From contig CAWGBF010000008.1 of NCBI GenBank assembly GCA_963820775.1, positions 744,001 through 808,000 on the forward strand: a DNA stretch of 64,000 nt, written 5' to 3'. The stretch's first letter is position 1, and every line of letters starts with the position of its first letter. This document shows, piece by piece, positions 9,093-17,625 of this stretch. This DNA comes from Roseiarcus sp963820775. GTDB taxonomy: Bacteria > Pseudomonadota > Alphaproteobacteria > Rhizobiales > Beijerinckiaceae. The position numbers and the translations under genes are program-made. Under the pieces are notes generated by a model. The model searched no databases. It was not told where the DNA came from and saw only the letters and a list, made by a program, of their open reading frames with translations.

Positions 9093-10039
9093 CCACGCCC
9101 ATCGGGCCTATGGACAGGGGTGGTCTCGCCAATTTTGCCAGAGATCACATCACTTACGGCATCTTCGCCCTCATCACCCTTTACTTCATTGCTTTTGCGC
9201 CCCATTTCGCTTCGCTCTCGACCGCCAGCGCGGTGCTGCGCATCACCGCCATTGTGTCCGTGATGGCCATCGGCATGACCTTCGTCATCGTCTGCGGCGA
9301 GATCGACCTTTCCGTCGGCTCTCTGGCGAGCTTCGCGAGCATGGTGGCCGCGATGCTCTACGAGCGCGACGTTCCGACCTTTGTCGCGCCTTTGATCGTG
9401 TTCGTCATGGGCGCCCTTGTTGGGGCGGTCTCCGGCCTGCTTGTCACCAAGGTCCGAATTCCGTCGTTCCTGGTCACTCTCGGAATGCTGTCGGTTTTCT
9501 CAGGCCTGGCGTTGACGGTCACCGATACGAGGTCAGTCCCAATTCTTGACGACACCTTTTCCGCGATATTCTGGAACGGCTCGTTCCTCAGCGTGCAAGC
9601 GCCGATCTGGTGGACGATCGCTTTGACGGCGCTCGGATATTATATGCTGCACCAGATGCCGTTCGGCCGCAGGATCTTCGCGACCGGCGGAAATCCGATC
9701 GCAGCGCGTTTCTCGGGGGTGAGGACGGACCGGACCAAGATCGCCGCCTTTGTCATCTCGGGCGTCACGGCATCGCTCGCGGGCATGATGCTCGCCGCAC
9801 GCTCGACCGCCGGCAACCCGAGCCTGGGCGCTGGGCTCGAGCTCGACGTGATCGCGGCTGTGATCATCGGCGGCACGAGCCTCTTTGGCGGCTACGGTTC
9901 GATCGTCGGCTCAGTGGTCGGCGCGATCTTCATTGGCATTCTCGGCTTCGGCCTTCTGGTCATGGGGCTCTCGACCAGCATCCAGGAAGTCATCAAGGGC
10001 GCAATCATCATTCTGGCGGTGTCGGTGAACCGTCGTTAG
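9089..10039 (+). CDS. Sugar ABC transporter permease (RbsC family)
   Basis: This 316-residue inner-membrane protein has about eight to ten hydrophobic segments (for example GIFALITLYFIAFAP, ITAIVSVMAIGMTFVIVCG and GAIIILAVSVNRR). It carries the RbsC-type motif CGEIDLSVGSLASFASMVAA and the loop GGNPIAARFSGV. Its ATG overlaps the ATPase stop as ATGA, so the two were translated together. It is intact, although both partner genes upstream are broken. The probable substrate is the sugar or sugar acid handled by the kinase and dehydrogenase at 1-4.6 kb. Confidence 0.9.
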   Translation: MTTPIGPMDRGGLANFARDHITYGIFALITLYFIAFAPHFASLSTASAVLRITAIVSVMAIGMTFVIVCGEIDLSVGSLASFASMVAAMLYERDVPTFVAPLIVFVMGALVGAVSGLLVTKVRIPSFLVTLGMLSVFSGLALTVTDTRSVPILDDTFSAIFWNGSFLSVQAPIWWTIALTALGYYMLHQMPFGRRIFATGGNPIAARFSGVRTDRTKIAAFVISGVTASLAGMMLAARSTAGNPSLGAGLELDVIAAVIIGGTSLFGGYGSIVGSVVGAIFIGILGFGLLVMGLSTSIQEVIKGAIIILAVSVNRR

Positions 10040-11830
10040 GGGATCGTCACGGCGCCGGCGCGCCGCGCCAGCGCCTCAAGAATTGTCAGGCCGGTGCGAC
10101 CGCGGTGCGCCACGCGTCCGTCACCGCGCCCGCCTTAATCTTGCGCGCCATCATAGCGGCGGCTACGAATAATCCGGTTGGGCGGCGAACACGCGCGTCG
10201 CCCTCCCGCGAGTTCACGGAGCGAACTTGCGCGGTGTCGGACGAGCCTCACGCGCAGGCGGGGTCAAGAACAGCGGTTTTGGTCGTAAGGGCGGCCGTTT
10301 CTCCATGGAGGAGATGACGGAGCTCAAATGGATCACGATTCACAGCGGGCAGCGCGCTTTTCCGATGTAAGGGAACTCATGCTCGGCCCTACCGCTCACA
10401 TTGATACGTTCGCGCGCGACAATCTGCCTCCGGCCGACCAATGGCCGGACTTTCGGCTGGAGGGGTTCGGCTATCCTGACCACGTGAACGCCGCGGTCGA
10501 GCTGACGGATCGCATGGTCGAGCGCGGCTTTGGCGACCGCACCGCGCTTGTCGGCCATGGTCGGCGCCGCACCTACAAGGAGCTTGCCGACTGGAGCAAT
10601 CGGCTGGCCCGCGCGCTCATCGAAGACTACAGCGTGAAACCTGGCGAGCGGGTCCTGATCCGCTCGGCGAACAATCCGGCGATGATCGCCTGCTGGCTCG
10701 CCGCGACCAAGGCGGGCGCGGTCGTGGTCAACACCATGCCGATGCTACGGGCCGGGGAATTGACGAAGATCGTCGACAAGGCCGAGATCGGACTTGCGCT
10801 TTGCGACACCCGCATCCTGGATGAATTGGTCGCCTGCGCCAAGACGAGCGGCTTTCTCAAAAGCGTCGTCGGCTTCGATGGCACCGCCAACCACGACGCC
10901 GAGCTTGACCGTCTCGCTCTCAACAAGCCCGTGACCCTGGCCGCCGTGCCCACGGGGCGGGACGACGTAGCATTGCTTGGTTTCACCTCCGGAACGACCG
11001 GCGCGCCAAAGGCGACGGCGCACTTTCATCGCGATATTCTGATCATCGCCGACGGCTATGCGAAGAAAGTGCTCGACGTTCGGCCCGAGGACGTATTCGT
11101 CGGCTCTCCCCCGATCGCCTTCACCTTTGGGCTCGGCGGACTGGCCGTCTTTCCGCTGCGCTTCGGCGCATCCGCAGTGCTGATCGAAAGCGCGGCTCCG
11201 CCCAACCTCGTCAAGATCATCGAAGCCTACAAGGCGACCGTCTGCTTCACGGCGCCGACCGCTTATCGCGCGATGCTCGCGGCGATGGACGAAGGCGCAG
11301 ACCTCGCCTCACTTCGCGTCGCAGTATCCGCAGGCGAGACGCTCCCGGCTCCGATCTACGAAGCCTGGACCAAGCGCACCGGCGTGCCGATCCTCGACGG
11401 CATAGGCTCAACGGAAATGCTGCATGTGTTCATCGCCAACCGTCTCGATGATCGAAGACCGGGCGTCACCGGAACGCCCGTGCCAGGCTACGAAGCCAAG
11501 ATTGTCGACGAGGACTTCAATGAAGTTCCACGCGGAACCGTCGGACGGCTCGCGGTGCGAGGCCCGACCGGTTGTCGCTATCTCGCCGACGTCCGTCAGC
11601 GCGAATATGTGCGGCACGGGTGGAACCTCACAGGCGATGCATTCAGCCAGGACGAGGAAGGATATTTTCAGTTCATCGCGCGCAACGACGATATGATTAT
11701 TTCGGCCGGCTACAACATCGCCGGCCCAGAGGTGGAGGCGGCGCTCCTTATGCACGAAGCCGTGAGTGAATGCGCGGTGATCGGGCTCCCCGATGAGGAG
11801 CGCGGACAGATTGTCGCCGCCTTCGTCGTG

Positions 11831-11851
11831 CTAGGTCGTGGTGACGATTTA
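11831..11851 (+). repeat. Left target duplication (CTAG) and left terminal inverted repeat
   Basis: CTAG at 11831-11834 is followed by GTCGTGGTGACGATTTA at 11835-11851. The reverse complement of this whole 21-base block is found at the right end. Confidence 0.9.
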
Positions 11852-12691
11852 AGGACCTGGGATTCCCAAATGGGCTCGAATCGGATTCAACGCTGATTTT
11901 TGGAGATCAGCGGTGGACTGCGACGCGCTTCGGGATGACCAGTGGGAACGGCTGCGTGATTTTGTGCCGGGGGGCCGGAAGGGGAAGCGAGGCCCACGCA
12001 CGGACAATCGGCGTTTTCTCAACGCGCTGCTTTGGATGGCGCGCTCGGGAGCCCGCTGGCGAGATCTCCCCGCCTATCTGGGCGACTATGAGACCGTAAA
12101 GCGGCGCTACTACCGCTGGATCGAGATGGGCGTTCTGGACGGCATCCTCGAAGCGCTGGCGCGCGAGGCCGATCTGGAATGGCTGATGATCAACTCGACC
12201 ATCGTGCGCGCCCATCAGCATGCCGCCGGCGCCCGCCGGCAAAAAGGGGGCCTGATGCTCAGGGCCTCGGGCGCTCCCGCGGCGGTTTGAGCACCAAGAT
12301 CCACGCCGCCGGCGATGCGTTGGGCAACCCGGTGCGATTGGTTGGCTCGCCAGGCCAACGCAACGACATCGCCTTTGCCCACGCCTTGATTGAAGGAATC
12401 GCCGCCGAAGTCACCATCGCCGACAAGGGCTATGACGCCGACCACTTCTGCGAGAAGATCGTCGAGGCCGGCAGCCAGGTCGTCATCCCGCCCAAGCGCA
12501 ATCGCACCCGCCAGCGCCCCTACGACGCAGACCTCTACAAGGAGCGCAACATCATCGAGCGCTTCTTCAACAAGCTCAAACAGTTCCGCCGCGTCGCCAC
12601 CCGATACGACAAGCTGCTCGCCAACTTCATGGGCTTCGTCAAACTCGCCGCTATCGCCATCTGGCTCAGATAGTTAAATCGTCACCACGAC
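11835..12691 (+). mobile_element. IS5-family insertion sequence (IS427-like group), 857 bp
   Basis: The element has perfect 17-bp terminal inverted repeats (11835-11851 and 12675-12691) and is bounded by CTAG at 11831-11834 and 12692-12695. The CTAG pair is best read as a 4-bp target duplication; a 2-bp TA duplication would give the same restored target. Inside are two overlapping transposase frames joined by a likely -1 frameshift. It sits inside an aromatic acid-CoA ligase gene in the same orientation. The lack of decay in its ends suggests a recent insertion. Confidence 0.93.
11913..12673 (+). CDS. IS5-family transposase, two frames joined by a putative -1 frameshift
   Basis: OrfA (11913-12290, GTG start after TGGAGA) gives WERLRDFVPGGRKGKRGPR, the DUF4096-type N-terminus, ending shortly after TIVRAHQHAAGARRQKGG. 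OrfB supplies GRSRGGLSTKIHAAGD, VTIADKGYDADHF, PPKRNRTRQRPYD and the C-terminal ERNIIERFFNKLKQFRRVATRYDK. The slippery run AAAAAGGGGG at 12241-12250 lies where the frames overlap and a -1 shift joins them smoothly. The second Asp (ADKGYD) and the Glu (ERNIIERF) of the DDE triad are present. The first reads LMINSTIVRAHQ, with Asn (AAC at 12192-12194) where family members usually have Asp, so this copy may be inactive. Confidence 0.88.
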
Positions 12692-12695
12692 CTAG
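12675..12695 (-). repeat. Right terminal inverted repeat and right target duplication (CTAG)
   Basis: TAAATCGTCACCACGAC at 12675-12691 is the exact reverse complement of the left end. CTAG follows at 12692-12695, after which the ligase gene resumes in frame. Confidence 0.9.
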
Positions 12696-12899
12696 AGCCG
12701 GACGTTGTCTCGGACGAAGCGACTGCGCTGCGGCTGCAAAACCACGTCAAGGCGACCATCGCGCCATACAAATATCCGCGCGCAATACGCTTCGTGGAGG
12801 CTTTGCCGAAGACCCAGACGGGCAAGATCCAACGCTTCCAGCTGAGAGCTCTCTCTTGATTGGCGGTTTCCTGCAGTCCTCGCCGCGGGCCAGGCGCCT

Positions 12900-14141
12900 T
12901 CACTTGTTGACCTGGCTCTGCGCGAAGCCTGCCTTGCTCGCGTAGCCCTTGACGATCGCCTCGCGCTCGGCGTGGCTGAGAACGCGGTCCACGAAGTCAA
13001 AGCCTGCTGGAGCGAGCTTCTCGACTTCGTCGATCACGCGCTCCGGCCCGCCTTTGCGGTTGAGGCGCACGATCTCGGCGGTCTTGGGCAGGCGATCGCG
13101 TTCGTACTCATGCAAAGCTTGCATCGGGTGATCGGATTTCCGCAGCCAGTCGGCGAGACTGCGCGCATCGAGGATCGCCTGCGCGGCCCCGTTCGAGCCA
13201 ACGGGGTACATCGGATGGGCGGCGTCGCCGAGCAGCGTGACGCGGCCATGGCTCCAGTGCGGCAGCGGGTCGCGGTCGCACATCGGATATTCCCAGCAGA
13301 CCGGCGTCGACCGCACCAGCGTCTCGACATCGACGCCGGGAACTTTGAACCGTCTGGCATATGGGATCACCTCATCCATCCGCCCGACCCGCGACCAGGA
13401 ATCGATGGGAGGAGGGGTGATCTCGCCGTCCGCGATGCGAGAAACGATCGCCCAGTTGGTGAGGCGCGTGTCCGGCGTCGAGCCTGGCGCGATCGGGTAG
13501 AGCGCTATCTTCGCGCTCATGCCGCCCGCGATATACATCGACCCGCCAGTCAGGAACTTCGGCCATTCCGCGGCGCCGCGCCAGAGCATGAGCCCTTGCC
13601 AACTCGGGCGCCCCTGCTTCGGATAGAAGTGGCGACGCGCGACGGAGTGGATGCCGTCCGCGCCGACAAGCACGTCGCCGCGCACGGTCTCGCTCATCAG
13701 CCCGAACTTGGCGTCAGTGAAATGCGCGACGACGCCGCCCTCGTCCTGGACGAAGCCCTGCAGCTTCAGGCCGGCGCGTATCGCGCCGGGACCAAGTTTG
13801 GCGATCACTTCGTCGTGGATCACTTTCTGCAGCCGGCCGCGATGGATCGAGAACTGCGGAAAGTCGAAGCCGGCGTCCGTGCCGCGCTTTTCGCTCCACA
13901 CCTTCTGACCAAGCCGGCTGACATAGTGCAGCTCCTTGGTGCGAATGCCTGCCGCGTCGAGCTTCGGAAGCAAGTCGAGCGCAGCGAGTTCCTTGATGGC
14001 GTGCGGCAGAATGTTGATGCCGACCCCGACCTCCCGGATCTCGGACGCCTGTTCGAAAATGACAGACTCAATGCCGCGCCGATGAAGCATGAGCGCAAGC
14101 GTCAGTCCGCCAACGCCGGCCCCCGCTATGAGCACTCTCAC
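12900..14141 (-). CDS. FAD-dependent aromatic monooxygenase
   Basis: The chosen GTG start at 14141 follows GGAAGGAG and gives 413 residues starting with the FAD-binding loop VLIAGAGVGGLTLAL. Other class A flavoprotein motifs are VLVGADGIHSVARR (the DG motif) and LLGDAAHPMYPVGSNGAAQAILDAR (the GD motif). Such enzymes hydroxylate aromatic rings at the expense of NAD(P)H and O2. It lies 22 bp downstream of a cupin gene on the same strand and close to an aromatic acid-CoA ligase and a MarR regulator, so it probably hydroxylates an intermediate of that pathway. The substrate is not evident; the relatives called to mind are the salicylate hydroxylase/PhzS-like group. Confidence 0.87.
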   Translation of the reverse strand: MRVLIAGAGVGGLTLALMLHRRGIESVIFEQASEIREVGVGINILPHAIKELAALDLLPKLDAAGIRTKELHYVSRLGQKVWSEKRGTDAGFDFPQFSIHRGRLQKVIHDEVIAKLGPGAIRAGLKLQGFVQDEGGVVAHFTDAKFGLMSETVRGDVLVGADGIHSVARRHFYPKQGRPSWQGLMLWRGAAEWPKFLTGGSMYIAGGMSAKIALYPIAPGSTPDTRLTNWAIVSRIADGEITPPPIDSWSRVGRMDEVIPYARRFKVPGVDVETLVRSTPVCWEYPMCDRDPLPHWSHGRVTLLGDAAHPMYPVGSNGAAQAILDARSLADWLRKSDHPMQALHEYERDRLPKTAEIVRLNRKGGPERVIDEVEKLAPAGFDFVDRVLSHAEREAIVKGYASKAGFAQSQVNK

Positions 14142-14163
14142 AGGCTCGCTCCTTCCCCCGCGC

Positions 14164-14619
14164 TCACTTCGCCTCTTCAGGCGGCGGCAGGAAATCGACT
14201 TCGTGTTTGGCCGATAGCGCGACGACCTCGGCAGGCGTCTGCTCGGGCATGTTGTGGATGGCCCAGAACAGGTCATAGAGCCGGCGCGTCGGCGACACCC
14301 AGAACATGCATTTCACCGTGCGCTCCGACTTGTTGTAGATCGCGTGCGGCAGGCCCATCGGCATGCGCACGAGGTCGCCCGGATTGGCCAAGGCGTCGCG
14401 GCCGTCGAGCATCAGTTCGAGTTGGCCCTCGAACATGTAAATGAACTCCTCCTGCGTCGGATGGATATGCGGCGGCACGAAGGTCCCCGGCGGAAAGGTT
14501 GCGTGCCAGGCGAAAGAGCTTTCGCACACTTGCTTGGGCACGTAGGTCTGACCAAGAATGTTCCAAGCGATGTTGTCGAGGCCCTCGCCAGCCTTAGTGA
14601 TGCCGGGCGCCAAGGTCAT
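14164..14619 (-). CDS. Cupin-domain protein
   Basis: This 151-residue protein has one cupin barrel. The two conserved motifs are visible: PPGTFVPPHIHPTQEEFIYMFEGQ (motif 1, with His, His and Glu metal ligands) and GDLVRMPMGLPHAIYN (motif 2, with the last His). Single-domain cupins in aromatic clusters serve as dioxygenases, isomerases or sensors, so the role is open. It is the first gene of a two-gene operon with the flavin monooxygenase and is transcribed divergently from a MarR regulator, which probably controls it. Confidence 0.85.
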   Translation of the reverse strand: MTLAPGITKAGEGLDNIAWNILGQTYVPKQVCESSFAWHATFPPGTFVPPHIHPTQEEFIYMFEGQLELMLDGRDALANPGDLVRMPMGLPHAIYNKSERTVKCMFWVSPTRRLYDLFWAIHNMPEQTPAEVVALSAKHEVDFLPPPEEAK

Positions 14620-14750
14620 GTCCTATCCCTCCTTAACCCTTGCTGATTTGCGGGCGGCGCGGGAGCGCTCAGGCTCGCATTTCGGTCTTCCGCCGATTGC
14701 CATCGCGGCATAGTGACGCGTAATATGTGCAAGTCAACCTAATTTGCGCC

Positions 14751-15239
14751 ATGCGCTGCGGAGGAAGATTGCTGGAGCGCACGCGAGGCGGAAAGGAGAG
14801 CGCGGCCCGGGCCTTCAGGCTCGAGGATCATCTCTTCTTCCATTTCAGTCAGATCCTCGCCAGGCGTACGAAGGCGATCAATGCGCGTCTTCGCCCCTAC
14901 GGTCTCGACTATTCCCGTTGGCGCGTCCTCGCCGTGCTAAATGAATATTCCGGCGCGACGATGGGCGAGCTTGCCGATCTGACATCGGTTGACCGCACCA
15001 CGCTCACGCGGACGCTTGGGCTGATGGAAGAGGCGGAGCTCATCGTCCGCCGGGAACTGAAGAGCGACCGCCGCAGCGTGACGATTTCGCTGACGGCCAA
15101 AGGTCGACGCATGTTCGCGCGCATTCTGCCGCTCACCCTCGCTGAAACCGACCGGGCGTTGACCGGCTTCTCTCTAGAGGAGATAGAAACGCTCCGGGAT
15201 AGGCTCAAAAGGATGGCGAGGAATCTCAGGGTTTCGTGA
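14751..15239 (+). CDS. MarR family transcriptional regulator
   Basis: The winged-helix core is clear: HFSQILARRTKAINARLRP, YSRWRVLAVLNEYSGATMGELADLTSVDRTTLTRTL and LIVRRELKSDRRSVTISLTAKGRRMF. MarR proteins bind phenolic or aromatic acid ligands, or their CoA thioesters, and usually repress the adjacent divergent operon. Here that is the cupin and monooxygenase pair. The start is uncertain: ATG 14751 is used, but GTG 14727 upstream and TTG 14769 (behind GGAGGA) are in frame. It is followed after 28 bp by the kynurenine-formamidase-like gene and may be co-transcribed with it. Confidence 0.88.
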   Translation: MRCGGRLLERTRGGKESAARAFRLEDHLFFHFSQILARRTKAINARLRPYGLDYSRWRVLAVLNEYSGATMGELADLTSVDRTTLTRTLGLMEEAELIVRRELKSDRRSVTISLTAKGRRMFARILPLTLAETDRALTGFSLEEIETLRDRLKRMARNLRVS

Positions 15240-15267
15240 GCCGCCTCCGCAAGCTGGGACAATTCTG

Positions 15268-16044
15268 GTGGATTACGACCGCGCCTACGCCAACGGCCCC
15301 TTCATCCCCGGCGCCGAAACATTTCCGCCTCGCTGGACGCGGGAGGCGGCCGATTTTCGAGCAGCGCTGGGTGAACGAGCACGGACCGCCATCCCTTATG
15401 GCCCGAAACCGCGCAGTCATCTCGACCTCTTTCTGCCGGAAGCCGCGCCGCAGGGTCTTCTGGTGTTCGTCCATGGCGGCTATTGGCTGAGGTTCGATCG
15501 CGACATGTGGTCGCATCTCGCAGCGGGCGCGGTCGCGCGCGGATGGGCCTGCGCCATGCCCTCCTACACGCTCGCGCCAGACGCTCGGATCAGCGCGATG
15601 ACTCAGGAGATCGCGCGCGCCGTCGACGTCGCGGCGAGCCTGGTCGCGGGGCCGGTCGTCGTCGCCGGCCACTCGGCCGGCGGTCACTTGAGCGCCCGGA
15701 TGGGTTGCGCCGATGTCTCCCTGTCGGCGCCCGTCACCCGGGTCGTCCCGATCTCGCCAGTTGCGGATCTCGAGCCGATCGCTCTGACGGCGATGAACGC
15801 TGACCTGCGCCTCGATGCGGCAGAGATCGCAAGCGAAAGCCCCGCCCGGCTCTCGCTGCGTCCAGGCGTCGAGGCCCATGTCTGGGTTGGCGCGCAGGAG
15901 AGACCCGCTTTTCTCTGGCAGGCTCGCCTCTTATCGGAGGCCTGGTCGTGCCCGTGGACGCCGGAAGCTGGCCGGCATCACTTCGACATCGTTGAGGGGC
16001 TGACGGATCCCGCTTCGGCGCTCATGTCCGTTTGTCTCAGCTGA
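15268..16044 (+). CDS. Alpha/beta hydrolase, kynurenine-formamidase-like
   Basis: The 258-residue protein starts at GTG 15268. It has the oxyanion motif VFVHGGYWLRFD, the nucleophile elbow VVAGHSAGGHLSARM and a C-terminal catalytic histidine in AGRHHFDIVEGL. The HGGYW plus GHSAGGHL combination is typical of arylformamidases of the KynB/BNA7 alpha/beta-hydrolase type, which convert N-formylkynurenine to kynurenine. No other tryptophan-degradation genes are in view, so a related esterase or amidase role remains possible. If correct, it would feed anthranilate to the neighbouring CoA-ligase pathway. Confidence 0.78.
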   Translation: MDYDRAYANGPFIPGAETFPPRWTREAADFRAALGERARTAIPYGPKPRSHLDLFLPEAAPQGLLVFVHGGYWLRFDRDMWSHLAAGAVARGWACAMPSYTLAPDARISAMTQEIARAVDVAASLVAGPVVVAGHSAGGHLSARMGCADVSLSAPVTRVVPISPVADLEPIALTAMNADLRLDAAEIASESPARLSLRPGVEAHVWVGAQERPAFLWQARLLSEAWSCPWTPEAGRHHFDIVEGLTDPASALMSVCLS

Positions 16045-16062
16045 AAAACCCCCGTTCAACGA

Positions 16063-17466
16063 TCAGAACGTCACGCTCAGCTGCAACCCGAGTGACAGCG
16101 CGTTATGCGTGCGCGACGTGCCGCCCGGATCGATGATGTACTGGATGTCGGGCTCGATGGACACGCCGCGATAAACCCTGGCGATATACATCGCCTCGAT
16201 CTCCATCTCGTGCGATTGCACCCCGACCGGCGTTCCGAGCCCCCCGCCGGTCAACGGCTCGTCGAGCGCCTCCTCGAGCTGCTGAGTTGCGGTCAGCGCG
16301 CCGCTCACTTGAAACCAACTTGCCGCGACGCCCAGCGAGTTCCTGCGGGCGACCGATGAAACTTGCGGTCGAGAGCAAGCCCCGAACACCTGGTTCTCCA
16401 ACGGCGAGATGCCCGCGTCCGCGTGCACGAAGCCGGCGAAGGCGATCAGCCCATCCGTGTCGCCTTTGCCGGTGCGCATGAGCATCTGATCCGCGAACAC
16501 ATAATACATACGCCGCCCATGGTCTGGCTGGCCCGGCTGCCCGCTTACCGCGATCGGCAGGCCGTTGGTGCTGATGAACAGGTTGGGATAGGACGAGGCG
16601 TCATTGTCGAAGCCGACCTTGTAGTGGCCGAGCAAGTGGTCCGGTCCGAAGCTCGGTGTCCAGCCCACCTCGAGGGGGACGCTGACGCCTGTAGTGCCGT
16701 GTATGAAGAAATCCCAACCTGAAGGGCCGCCAAAGTTCGGATTGACCTGAAACACGCCTCCCATCGCGTAGACCGTCGGAAGGACGTACACTCGCGCCAT
16801 GCCGCCCCACGTCGCAGCCGGCCAATCCGGCTCGCCGGGGTAGACCGGCAGCGGGTGCGGATTGCCGCAGAAGATCACGTTCACGAAGTAGCAGTAGATC
16901 GGCGAGGCCGCGAAGAAGTTGCCCACCGGCAGCCGACCCCCCGCGATGTCCACACTCCCGTCGTAGAGCTGCTGTTCGCCATAAAGGTAGACCAGGTGTG
17001 CGGCGACACTGCCGCCCCCGCCGAAGATCTGCTGCACGGCGTCCAGGTCGTCGTCCAGGAAATCGGCGCTCGCGCTGCGGCCGTTGCGCTGCACGATCAC
17101 GCTATGCAGGGCGAAGCCGGTCCAGCCGAGCAGCTTCTCACCGTCGAGATCGACCGAAAGCCCGAGCTGTGATGTATAGTCAATTCCTTGCCGCTGGCCG
17201 CCCGCGACGATGGCGGCGATTTCCGGATAGTAGTTGAGCCCGATATAAATGCCGTGCCCCTCGAGCCACGGCCGTACGCCACCCCAGTCGCCCCCAAGAT
17301 GCTCGGTGCCGAACGGCTGGGAATTCAGCGCAGGGTAGGTGACCGTGGCGGGCGGCTGCGACTGAAGGGAAAGGCTGCCGATGATCGGGGCCGGTTGCTG
17401 CTGCGCTCGCGCGAGCGATGGCCAAAGGGGCAGGAAAAGAACCGCAAGCACGATACTGACGCGCAC
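16063..17466 (-). CDS. OprB family carbohydrate-selective porin
   Basis: The 467-residue protein begins with a signal peptide (MRVSIVLAVLFLPLWPSLARA) and continues with the OprB hallmarks FGTEHLGGDWGGVRPWLEGHGI, LGLSVDLDGEKLLGW and a beta-rich body ending in SLGLQLSVTF. The terminal Phe is what the outer-membrane BAM machinery recognises. OprB porins admit sugars across the outer membrane. It converges with the formamidase-like gene (18 bp between the stops) and stands alone or as the last gene of the minus-strand run starting at 21051. Confidence 0.9.
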   Translation of the reverse strand: MRVSIVLAVLFLPLWPSLARAQQQPAPIIGSLSLQSQPPATVTYPALNSQPFGTEHLGGDWGGVRPWLEGHGIYIGLNYYPEIAAIVAGGQRQGIDYTSQLGLSVDLDGEKLLGWTGFALHSVIVQRNGRSASADFLDDDLDAVQQIFGGGGSVAAHLVYLYGEQQLYDGSVDIAGGRLPVGNFFAASPIYCYFVNVIFCGNPHPLPVYPGEPDWPAATWGGMARVYVLPTVYAMGGVFQVNPNFGGPSGWDFFIHGTTGVSVPLEVGWTPSFGPDHLLGHYKVGFDNDASSYPNLFISTNGLPIAVSGQPGQPDHGRRMYYVFADQMLMRTGKGDTDGLIAFAGFVHADAGISPLENQVFGACSRPQVSSVARRNSLGVAASWFQVSGALTATQQLEEALDEPLTGGGLGTPVGVQSHEMEIEAMYIARVYRGVSIEPDIQYIIDPGGTSRTHNALSLGLQLSVTF

Positions 17467-17625
17467 GATTTCCTCCCAGCAGCCATTGTACAGCCGCCCC
17501 TAACGGCCATGGTTTGTCTATCGACTGCGTGATTCCATGGGCTAACCATAGGCTTCCGTCGCTCGGGCTGAAAGGCCTTTGTAGGCTGGGGCCATACCCT
17601 TTGGGGATGGGCTGATTACGTTGGC

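Larger units (their letters stand above)
10328..12859 (+). pseudogene. Aromatic acid-CoA ligase (2-aminobenzoate/benzoate-CoA ligase type) split by an IS element
   Basis: The first 502 codons encode an acyl-adenylate enzyme with a phosphate-binding loop (LLGFTSGTTGAPKATAHFH), the segment LDGIGSTEMLHVFIAN, and the hinge region WNLTGDAFSQDEEGYF followed by ARNDDMIISAGYNIAGPEVE. The C-terminal lysine motif LPKTQTGKIQRFQL lies beyond the insertion, at 12798-12859. Between them sits an 857-bp IS5-family element flanked by CTAG. Deleting the element and one CTAG copy gives an unbroken junction (AAFVVLEPDVVSDEAT). The intact enzyme would activate an aromatic acid such as anthranilate or benzoate with CoA and ATP. 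A kynurenine-formamidase-like gene nearby favours anthranilate, but this is inference. The truncated product lacks the catalytic lysine. Confidence 0.92.
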
